Below, one piece after another: positions 8,011 through 14,783 of a stretch of DNA of 64,000 nucleotides. The position numbers and the translations under genes are program-made. The stretch lies in NCBI RefSeq assembly GCF_007971025.1, contig NZ_CP042436.1:2542001-2606000 (forward strand). The letters are read 5' to 3'. Numbering within the stretch: the stretch's first letter is position 1; every line of letters begins with the position of its first letter. The notes beneath the pieces are model-generated. The model was not told the DNA's origin. It worked only from the letters and a program-made list of their open reading frames with translations, and did not search any database. The DNA is from Mucilaginibacter ginsenosidivorans. Its GTDB lineage: Bacteria > Bacteroidota > Bacteroidia > Sphingobacteriales > Sphingobacteriaceae.

Positions 8011-8072
8011 GTCAATAGTCGGCAGTCGAAAGTCAACTTTGACTCAGGACTTCAGACTCAAGACTAAGGACT
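8003..8072. repeat. heptad-phased AGTC/GACT inverted repeat
   Basis: AGTC occurs at 8003, 8010, 8017, 8024 and 8031, exactly seven bases apart. Its complement GACT then occurs at 8041, 8048, 8055, 8062 and 8069, again exactly seven apart. The two sets mirror each other about 8037.5, so the RNA or single strand would fold into a hairpin of five 4-bp blocks separated by 3-nt internal loops, with a 6-bp apical stem (AGTCAA-CT-TTGACT). It starts inside the last codons of the dehydrogenase gene and ends nine bases before the epimerase ATG. Confidence 0.85.
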
Positions 8073-8081
8073 AAAAAGAAT

Positions 8082-9083
8082 ATGTCAACAAAAACCTTTT
8101 TCTGTGTCGACGCGCATACCTGCGGCAATCCCGTACGTTTGGTGGCCGGCGGCGGTCCAAATCTGGCGGGCGCCAACATGAGCGAGAAGCGGCAGCATTT
8201 TCTGAAAGAATATGACTGGATACGCAAGGGCCTGATGTTCGAGCCGCGCGGGCACGATATGATGTCGGGCAGTATTTTATACCCGCCGCACGATCCGGCG
8301 AACGATGTAGCCGTATTGTTTATTGAAACCAGCGGCTGCCTGCCTATGTGCGGGCATGGTACAATTGGTACCATCACCATTGCTATCGAGGAGGGCTTGA
8401 TTACCCCCAAAACTCCGGGTGTCGTTCGCATGGAAGCGCCTGCCGGTTTGGTTTTGATAGCATATAAACAGGAAGGAAGCAAAGTAAAATCGGTAAAGCT
8501 GACCAATGTGCCGGCCTACCTGGCTGCCGAAAACCTGCAGGTGGAATGTCCCGACCTGGGAACGCTCACTTTTGATGTTAGCTATGGCGGTAATTTTTAT
8601 GCCATTGTCGATCCGCAGCCAAACTTTAAAGGACTGGAAAATTACAGCGCCGATCAGCTTATCTCGTGGAGCAGGACGATGCGGCAGCGTATCAACGAAA
8701 AATATACCTTCGTCCACCCGGATAATCCAACCATTAATACCTGCACACATATACTTTGGGCAGGTAAAACCATATCGCCCGAAGCTACCGCCCGCAACGC
8801 GGTTTTTTATGGTGATAAAGCGATCGACAGGTCACCCTGCGGTACCGGCACATCGGCGCGCATGGCGCAATGGTACGCTAAAGGAAAATTAAAAAAAGGT
8901 GATAAATTTATCCACGAAAGTATCATTGGCAGCCAGTTTATCGGCACTATCGAAGGTGAAGCTACAGTGGGGGGCAAGCCTGCCATTGTTCCGGGTATTG
9001 AAGGCTGGGCAAGGGTTTATGGATATAACACAATTAAAATTGATGATGAGGATCCGTACGCTTATGGGTTCCAGGTGATATAA
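8082..9083 (+). CDS. 4-hydroxyproline 2-epimerase (proline racemase family)
   Basis: The protein has 333 residues. Both catalytic cysteines of a racemase/epimerase are present: Cys90 in PMCGHGTIG and Cys253 in DRSPCGTGTSA. Family members that act as trans-3-hydroxyproline dehydratases carry Thr in place of the first Cys, so dehydratase is unlikely here. The MCGHGTIG form, rather than MCGHNSIA, points to 4-hydroxyproline epimerase over proline racemase (family knowledge). It would convert trans-4-hydroxy-L-proline to cis-4-hydroxy-D-proline, the entry step for the dehydrogenase encoded next. Cytoplasmic; no signal peptide. Confidence 0.9.
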   Translation: MSTKTFFCVDAHTCGNPVRLVAGGGPNLAGANMSEKRQHFLKEYDWIRKGLMFEPRGHDMMSGSILYPPHDPANDVAVLFIETSGCLPMCGHGTIGTITIAIEEGLITPKTPGVVRMEAPAGLVLIAYKQEGSKVKSVKLTNVPAYLAAENLQVECPDLGTLTFDVSYGGNFYAIVDPQPNFKGLENYSADQLISWSRTMRQRINEKYTFVHPDNPTINTCTHILWAGKTISPEATARNAVFYGDKAIDRSPCGTGTSARMAQWYAKGKLKKGDKFIHESIIGSQFIGTIEGEATVGGKPAIVPGIEGWARVYGYNTIKIDDEDPYAYGFQVI

Positions 9084-9089
9084 ACCCCA

Positions 9090-9181
9090 CCCAAACCCTC
9101 TCCTGTAGGGAGGGCTTAAGATTGGGGAATGAACAATAAAATTAAACTAAAAAAAAGTTCCCCCTTTAGGGGGCAAGCGGG
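9090..9181. repeat. composite GC-rich palindromic repeat, copy 2
   Basis: This has the same two-part layout as 5266..5377: a CCCTCTCCTGTAGGGAGGG hairpin (9096-9114), an AT-rich spacer, and CCCCCTTTAGGGGG (9060-type half at 9160-9173). It ends directly before the ATG at 9183, as copy 1 ends directly before the lyase start. Confidence 0.65.
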
Positions 9182-9182
9182 T

Positions 9183-10430
9183 ATGAAAGCGATCATAATC
9201 GGCGGTGGTATAATCGGGCTTTTTTCGGCCTACTACCTGCACCAATCTGGCTGGGAAGTTGAAATTGTTGACCAGGGCGACCTGTCCGACAATTGTTCTT
9301 ATGGGAACGCCGGTATGATAACACCGAGCCATTTTGTGCCCCTGGCGGCGCCCGGTATGGTAGAGCAGGGCATTCGCTGGATGTTCAACAGCAAAAGCCC
9401 GTTTTACGTAAGGCCCTCTCTTGATCCCGAGCTTTTGGGGTGGGGATTGAAATTCGTAAAAAGCGCAACCAAAAAGCATGTCGACCGCTCGGCAGGGGCT
9501 TTGCGTGATATTTCTGTACTAAGTAAAAAGCTGTTTTTCCAGTTTGAAAAAGACACTAACCTCGAATTTGGCCTCGAGGACAAAGGTATCCTGATGCTTT
9601 TTAAAACACCGAAAATGGTTGAGGAAGAAAAGCACCTGGCAGAAGAGGCCACCAACCTTGGCCTTGATGCGCAATACCTGAGCCCCGAAGATTGTCAGAA
9701 ACTACAGCCCGGAGTGGAACTGGATATTGCAGGGGCTGTACATTATCATTGCGACGCCCACCTGTATCCAAATAAACTGATGAAGGTATTTTTAAAGTAT
9801 CTCGAGGAAAACGGTATTAAATTTCATCGTAATACGCGTATCGACCGGGTAAGTAACGATGCGGGCAAAATCACATCCGTGGGCAGTGGCGACAAGGAGT
9901 TTAAGGGCGACGCTTTTGTTATTGCGACAGGTGCTTTTTCACCCGCGGTGGCCAAACTGAGCGGCTTAAACGTGCCATTGATGCCGGGCAAGGGCTATTC
10001 GTTCATGGTACCACAGGATGATGCTAAACGTATGACCATTCCCTCTATATTATGCGAGGCCCGGGTGGCAGTTACGCCAATGAACGGCAGTGTCCGTTAT
10101 GGCGGTACCATGGAGGTTGGTAAAATAAACAGCCAGGTTAATATGAACCGTGTGCGGGGCATCGTCGAGTCGGTACCAAAATATTTCCCGAATTTTAAAG
10201 TTGAGGTCCCTGCCGAAAAAGATATCTGGTTCGGTTTTCGCCCGGTATCACCGGATGGCATGCCTTATATCGGCCTGTCAAAAAAATACAGTAACCTGGC
10301 CGTAGCTACAGGTCATGCAATGATCGGTTTAAGCCTTGGCCCTGCTACCGGGAAACTGATAGCCGAAGCGCTGAACGGTTCGGCAAGAAGTATGAATACG
10401 AGCGCTTTTGCGGTTGACAGGTTTGCGTAA
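9183..10430 (+). CDS. FAD-dependent D-amino-acid dehydrogenase, probable cis-4-hydroxy-D-proline dehydrogenase
   Basis: The protein has 415 residues of the DAO/DadA family. An N-terminal FAD-binding Rossmann motif (GGGIIG, about residues 7-12) and the C-terminal FAD-contacting stretch (ATGHAMIGLSLGPATGKLI) frame a substrate domain. In the hydroxyproline pathway this enzyme oxidises cis-4-hydroxy-D-proline to 1-pyrroline-4-hydroxy-2-carboxylate, the substrate of the lyase encoded at 5382. The start at 9183 is chosen because the FAD motif begins there; an in-frame ATG at 9129 would add 18 residues translated from the repeat. Last gene of the cluster. Confidence 0.87.
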   Translation: MKAIIIGGGIIGLFSAYYLHQSGWEVEIVDQGDLSDNCSYGNAGMITPSHFVPLAAPGMVEQGIRWMFNSKSPFYVRPSLDPELLGWGLKFVKSATKKHVDRSAGALRDISVLSKKLFFQFEKDTNLEFGLEDKGILMLFKTPKMVEEEKHLAEEATNLGLDAQYLSPEDCQKLQPGVELDIAGAVHYHCDAHLYPNKLMKVFLKYLEENGIKFHRNTRIDRVSNDAGKITSVGSGDKEFKGDAFVIATGAFSPAVAKLSGLNVPLMPGKGYSFMVPQDDAKRMTIPSILCEARVAVTPMNGSVRYGGTMEVGKINSQVNMNRVRGIVESVPKYFPNFKVEVPAEKDIWFGFRPVSPDGMPYIGLSKKYSNLAVATGHAMIGLSLGPATGKLIAEALNGSARSMNTSAFAVDRFA

Positions 10431-10448
10431 TTGATCAACAAAAAATTA

Positions 10449-10545
10449 TGTCATTTCGAACGATAGAGAGAAATCTTGAACGCCTTTAATGTCCGGCTGA
10501 CATGATGTATAGGATTTCTCCTCGCTACGCTCGCTCGAAATGGCA
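10449..10545. repeat. dispersed TGTCATTTCGAACGA palindromic element
   Basis: The left arm TGTCATTTCGAACGATAG...GAGAAATCTT pairs with the right arm (10511-10545) whose reverse complement reads TGCCATTTCGAGCGAGCG...GAGAAATCC. The same element, more decayed, lies at 62843..62940. It fills most of the gap between the hydroxyproline cluster and the convergent serine hydrolase gene. Confidence 0.7.
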
Positions 10546-10559
10546 TTTTCTGATTTTTT

Positions 10560-11966
10560 TTATTTATCACCCTGACTTTCCAAATCCTTAATTCTCTCCG
10601 CCGCATAATCATTTTTAGGATTCAGCTCGTAGGCCTTTTTGAAGTTTTTTAACGCCAGGTCTTTTTCTCCGTCTGCTTCATATCCTTCAGCTAGGCTATC
10701 ATAAGCAGTGGCGCTGCCGGGATGCGCGGAAAGATTATATCTGAATATTTCCACAGCCTCCTTTTTCCTGTCGTCTCTCATCAGGATGAAGCCGAGGTCA
10801 TTAATATCATCTTCAGGTATTTTGAACGAACTGTCCTTTTGCTTCAGATGTTCCGCAATTTCGGTTGCATGTTCATAGCCCTGTTTTTCAAGCTGCGCCC
10901 TGAATACTTTCATTCTCTCCAGCTCATGAAATTGATACCCGGTCCAGACACAGGGCCACCACGTTTGTTTTGGGAAAAAAGTATTTAAAACATCTGTAGT
11001 AATGTGCAGGCCCCAGGTGCTGTAAGTAAAGTAAACGAGTATTTCCTTCTTCTCCGGGTTGGCAATATAAAAAGCTTTAAAATCGCCGTTATCACCCCAA
11101 TGCCATATCCATTTGCCTGTTTCGTTTTCCTGCAGGCCAAGGCCCAGACCCCACGAAACATGCTTTTTCGTATCAGCATCAATGTTATGATGAAACCAAT
11201 CAGCATTTGACTGCGTAGCGAACATCATCTTTTGGGTTTCCGGCTTTAGACCCTTACCGTTTATCAGTGCCTGTAAAAAAATAGCATAATCGTGTGCACA
11301 GGTTAGCAGACTGGCGGCAGCCATCTGGTTTTGATGACTGCTCACTACATCGAGCCCATTCCCGAAAGCAGCCAGCGTATCAAACTTATCCATCCACGTA
11401 TAACTGCTGTTCGTCATCCCAAGCGGCGTAAATACTTCTTGCCGGGCAATGTCATTAAGCGGTTTTTTCATTAATTTTTCGACTACACGCTGCAGGTATT
11501 GAAACCCTTCGCCCGAATAAGAAAAGGTACTGTCGGGAGTGAATATCAGCCTCGCATACTTCTTGTTACCCCAGTTAGGCAAACCTGTTGTGTGGCGCAT
11601 CACCATACGCGCAGTTATTTTAGCATACCGTGGATCGTTTGGGTCGAACCGGTCGTAGCTGCCAAAGTAATCCACAAGCGGTTTATCAAGATCGATAATT
11701 CCTCGGTCGTATAACCGCATTACGATATAGGCGAAAACGCATTTACTTAGCGAAGCGGCTTCGAAAACAGTATTAGAAGTGACCTTTTTGTCAGATCCCT
11801 TGCTGATAACACCAAGATTAACGTTTTGAACTTTGTTGCCTTTAATACACACCAATTGTATGCCCGGTATGCCGTAGTCCTTAAGCAATGGGAGAAGTTC
11901 TTTTTCCTGGGCGAAGGTCTTATCAAAGCACAGCAGCAGGAATAACAGGGACAGCGTTTTTTTCAT
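10560..11966 (-). CDS. secreted beta-lactamase-family serine hydrolase with TPR tail
   Basis: The protein has 468 residues with a signal peptide (about 1-19). The penicillin-binding/class C beta-lactamase fold is marked by the SxxK motif Ser72-Leu-Ser-Lys75, Tyr150 in YSG (Gly replaces the usual Asn), and His289-Trp-Gly291 in place of KTG. These variants are common in esterase or peptidase members, so true beta-lactamase activity is not implied. From about residue 365 the chain becomes helical and contains at least two TPR-like repeats (AYDSLAEGY, LKNFKKAYELNP), likely for protein contacts. The gene is convergent with the hydroxyproline cluster. Confidence 0.82.
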   Translation of the reverse strand: MKKTLSLLFLLLCFDKTFAQEKELLPLLKDYGIPGIQLVCIKGNKVQNVNLGVISKGSDKKVTSNTVFEAASLSKCVFAYIVMRLYDRGIIDLDKPLVDYFGSYDRFDPNDPRYAKITARMVMRHTTGLPNWGNKKYARLIFTPDSTFSYSGEGFQYLQRVVEKLMKKPLNDIARQEVFTPLGMTNSSYTWMDKFDTLAAFGNGLDVVSSHQNQMAAASLLTCAHDYAIFLQALINGKGLKPETQKMMFATQSNADWFHHNIDADTKKHVSWGLGLGLQENETGKWIWHWGDNGDFKAFYIANPEKKEILVYFTYSTWGLHITTDVLNTFFPKQTWWPCVWTGYQFHELERMKVFRAQLEKQGYEHATEIAEHLKQKDSSFKIPEDDINDLGFILMRDDRKKEAVEIFRYNLSAHPGSATAYDSLAEGYEADGEKDLALKNFKKAYELNPKNDYAAERIKDLESQGDK

Positions 11967-12077
11967 TTCGGTCGGTTCGGAGACGGATTAGATATTTACC
12001 CTGTAAATGACGCAGCACAACCAGCTTTCGTTGCACAATTTGTGAGATACGACAGGAATGCATACAAGAAATTAAGC

Positions 12078-12980
12078 TCAGGGAACTTTGTAATAATAAA
12101 TGGGCGCGAAAACACCCTCACTGGTAGTGTAATAGCCTTTGCCATCCGGTGTAAAGCCAATGGCCTCACCTTGTTTTTCAGGTTTATAGGGTAATTCGGC
12201 AGGCTTTCTCATCATGGTTTTCCAAATAGGTTCGTTGGCTTCACGTTTCCAGTAATAAACCTTTTCATAGCTTTTCAGCAGCACCTGCTGCCCGTCTCTC
12301 GAAATATCGCCGGCTGTTATCCACTTAAATGGTCTGAAACCCTCGAAATGCAGCTTGCAGCGTTTCTCGAGTGTCACGGTATCGTTCGGTTTAAAATTTA
12401 GCGGCGCGGTGTAAACGCTTACCGAGTCGGCCCGTTTTGAAACGATGTATATCAGCTTTTCTACCGGGTCTATCATCATTGTTTCTGCGTCTTTTGCACC
12501 GTCGGGGTATCTATAAATCACAGGTGTGGCAGCGGCCTTTATAAGGCTATCCTTATCCCATGTCTTTTTTTCTTCGATGCGGTAAACTGTCAGGAATTTT
12601 CTAGAGTTGTCATTGTCGCCTATGTCACTCAGGTAAATGTAACTTTTACCCTTCGCCGGGCCACCGCCAACCGCAATATCCTCGCAGTCGCGCACGCCGA
12701 GCGGTTCTTTCGGACCGCCTTTAAAATAGATGGTATTTTTTATGAAGCCTTCGGGAGTAATGGCGAACAAACGGCTGGTGTCGCCGCTGTCGTTATGGAC
12801 GTAATAAATATTTTCGCGGATGCCGGAGGCTGCTATTCCCGATGTTTCATTCATCTCCTTATCACGCAGCCGGCCGGTAGTGTCCAGTTGTTTGTTATTG
12901 TGGCGATGTTCGGCGTAAGCAACAAAGAACAGCGCGATAATGACAGGAACTAATATCTTGATCTTTTTTGTGCTGCTCAT
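12078..12980 (-). CDS. secreted beta-propeller-like protein of unknown function
   Basis: The protein has 300 residues with an N-terminal hydrophobic segment (about 8-22) that may be a signal peptide or anchor. The body is rich in repeated strand signatures typical of propeller proteins (NETSGIAAS, YYVHNDSGD, IYLSDIGDNDN, IYIVSKR, GYYTTSEG). HNDSGD and SDIGDNDN are acidic loops that could bind metal (inference). I recognise the type from Bacteroidota genomes but cannot give an activity. The start at 12980 is chosen over one seven codons upstream because it gives a better signal-like N-terminus. Confidence 0.65.
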   Translation of the reverse strand: MSSTKKIKILVPVIIALFFVAYAEHRHNNKQLDTTGRLRDKEMNETSGIAASGIRENIYYVHNDSGDTSRLFAITPEGFIKNTIYFKGGPKEPLGVRDCEDIAVGGGPAKGKSYIYLSDIGDNDNSRKFLTVYRIEEKKTWDKDSLIKAAATPVIYRYPDGAKDAETMMIDPVEKLIYIVSKRADSVSVYTAPLNFKPNDTVTLEKRCKLHFEGFRPFKWITAGDISRDGQQVLLKSYEKVYYWKREANEPIWKTMMRKPAELPYKPEKQGEAIGFTPDGKGYYTTSEGVFAPIYYYKVP

Positions 12981-13100
12981 TTTAGCCACGTTAAAAAACA
13001 TGCAAAGAAAGCCAAAAAACGCGAGGTTTTTATCGGCTGCACTTGTCTACACGCCTTAAAACGGACAAAATTATAATATGTTTTGCTGTAATGATCAATA

Positions 13101-13535
13101 TCAGCCCCGCGCAAACACCTGTTGCGCACATTCTGCTATTTCGTCGGCCGAACGGTAATCCGCAAGGCCAAGTTCCTGAACGTATTTACAGTTACAGCTA
13201 TGCCCCGGCGCTACAAAAACAGGCATGTCAAACCCAAGCTGCTGGTAATAGGGGGTAATGAACGCCTGCACGGGCAAACCGTTGGCGGTATCAATGATAG
13301 AGGATGTAAGTTTCTTTAAAGGTTTCAGCAACAACTTTACATCGCATACCCTGAAGTTATCATTCAGCGGTATCCACCGGTTCACTTCATCAATAGCCAC
13401 CAGCAAAGCATCCTGCCGGATACCTTTCAGGGTGCCAATGTTCTCTTCGTTATTCAAAAAGCTTTTAATTACTACCTGCTGACCTATATAACGGCTGAAA
13501 ATGATCAGTTGTTCCGATGTGCTTACCCTTACCAT
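13101..13535 (-). CDS. hypothetical protein
   Basis: The protein has 144 residues, no signal peptide and no membrane segment. The first half (about residues 15-75) alternates strands and charged turns (GQQVVIKSF, IGTLKGIRQDALLVAIDE), which resembles a small beta barrel of the SH3/Sm type (inference). The second half contains a proline-containing helix and a Cys-x-Cys close to the end (SCNCKY). I do not recognise the family. It has its own near-perfect promoter at 13553..13583, so it is expressed separately from the desaturase gene upstream. Confidence 0.6.
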   Translation of the reverse strand: MVRVSTSEQLIIFSRYIGQQVVIKSFLNNEENIGTLKGIRQDALLVAIDEVNRWIPLNDNFRVCDVKLLLKPLKKLTSSIIDTANGLPVQAFITPYYQQLGFDMPVFVAPGHSCNCKYVQELGLADYRSADEIAECAQQVFARG

Positions 13536-13552
13536 ATTGCTAAAAATATTAG

Positions 13553-13583
13553 CAAATATAACGATAGCTATGACAAATGCAAA
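13553..13583 (-). promoter_or_regulatory. Bacteroidota-type promoter
   Basis: On the minus strand TTTG (13583-13580) is followed by 19 bases and then TATATTTG (13560-13553). Both boxes and the spacing fit the Bacteroidota consensus exactly. It lies in the 67-base gap before the 144-residue hypothetical gene, giving a leader of about a dozen bases. Confidence 0.7.
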
Positions 13584-13602
13584 TAGTTTTTAGCGAATTT
13601 TT

Positions 13603-14607
13603 TTAGCTAACCGTTTCCAGTTCTACGTCAGGTTTTGATACATCACTAAGGGGAACTTTACCCCGCTCTTTACGCAGTATGCGGTTATAAAGTGATATTT
13701 CGCGCTCAAACAGGAAGCGGAAAAACAGCTTGAACCATGAGCTGTGATATAACAGGGTATCATAATATTCAGGGGCAGCCTTTTTTAAACGTGGCAGCCT
13801 GTTCCATGGAATGGATGGGAAGTCGTGGTGTTCGTTATGGTAGCCTACATTAAAAGCAACTGTATTTAAAGCGCCGTAATAGCTATAGGTTTCCTGTTCG
13901 CTTTCAAAGGTAAGGTAATGTTCCTGCACCCAGCGCGCACCAACAGGATGAAGGCCAATAGAGAACCAGAAACTGATAAACATAAATCCGACAGCTTTTA
14001 TACCGAAGAAGTACCAGATGGCAGCTGTGAAGGCTATTTGTACCAAAATATTAACCAAAAGCCAGGTATCATAAAATTTGATCTCTTTTAATCTTGAAAC
14101 ACGCGTTGCCTGGAATACCGGGAAGAAAAACAGCCAGAGCACCTTGCCTAAAAAATAATTATTGATCAGTTTGGCTTCCCATTTATTGGGCAGGTCGGCA
14201 TCCAGTTCGTGAATACCCTGGAATGAGTGGTGTTTAATATGATATCTTTCGAACGAAATAGCGCCTGGTACGATATGCGGCAGGTTTGCAATAATACCGG
14301 CCCAGCGGTTAGCTACGGCATTTTTAAATAATAGCTGGTGTACACATTCGTGAATCATCACGAAAAGTGCATGATTGGCAAAGGCACCATATAAATAGGC
14401 AACTGCAAAGATGAGCCACCACGACTGATCGCGAAGCAGCCATGATATGCCGATCATTGATCCTACAATTCCCAGGATAACCAAAAAGGTTGCCGGATTT
14501 TTCCCGATCAACTCTCTTGTCTGCGGAAATTGTTTTAAAATTTTCTTGGTGCGGACGCGGTGGGGTTCAGATTCGTGTGAATAAACAAAGTCGTTTCTAA
14601 TTGCCAT
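13603..14607 (-). CDS. fatty acid desaturase resembling sphingolipid Delta4-desaturase (DES/DEGS)
   Basis: The protein has 334 residues and about four to six membrane segments. The di-iron histidine boxes are complete: HECVH (86-90), HIKHH (123-127) and HNEHH (257-261), plus HPVGARWVQEH at 220-230. The N-terminus (DFVYSHESEPHRVRTKKIL) and the stretch after the last box (DFPSIPWNRLPRLKKAAPEYY) match the pattern I know from eukaryotic dihydroceramide desaturases. Sphingobacteriaceae make sphingolipids, so a role in desaturating a sphingoid base or other membrane lipid is plausible, but the substrate cannot be read from sequence. Its 176-base upstream gap is AT-rich with no promoter I trust. Confidence 0.85.
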   Translation of the reverse strand: MAIRNDFVYSHESEPHRVRTKKILKQFPQTRELIGKNPATFLVILGIVGSMIGISWLLRDQSWWLIFAVAYLYGAFANHALFVMIHECVHQLLFKNAVANRWAGIIANLPHIVPGAISFERYHIKHHSFQGIHELDADLPNKWEAKLINNYFLGKVLWLFFFPVFQATRVSRLKEIKFYDTWLLVNILVQIAFTAAIWYFFGIKAVGFMFISFWFSIGLHPVGARWVQEHYLTFESEQETYSYYGALNTVAFNVGYHNEHHDFPSIPWNRLPRLKKAAPEYYDTLLYHSSWFKLFFRFLFEREISLYNRILRKERGKVPLSDVSKPDVELETVS

Positions 14608-14783
14608 AAAAGTATTGCCAGACGGGCCTATGTATTAATAAATAGTTAAATTTATTTACAATTATAATAAAAAAATTAATGAAATTAAGGTATTTTAGTA
14701 ATAGTGGCGGACAGAAAACTAAAATTCCGGTTGCTAAATATAAATCTTAATTCTGGATAAAATTGTGATTTATGACATTTTGT

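Noticed and set aside
8003..8072. CRISPR-like repeat
   Set aside because: Unit is 7 bases, with inverted halves and no spacers; no cas genes nearby.
10560..11966. Antibiotic-resistance beta-lactamase
   Set aside because: Has SxxK but YSG and HWG replace the YxN and KTG motifs of true class C enzymes, and it carries a TPR tail; esterase or peptidase is more likely.
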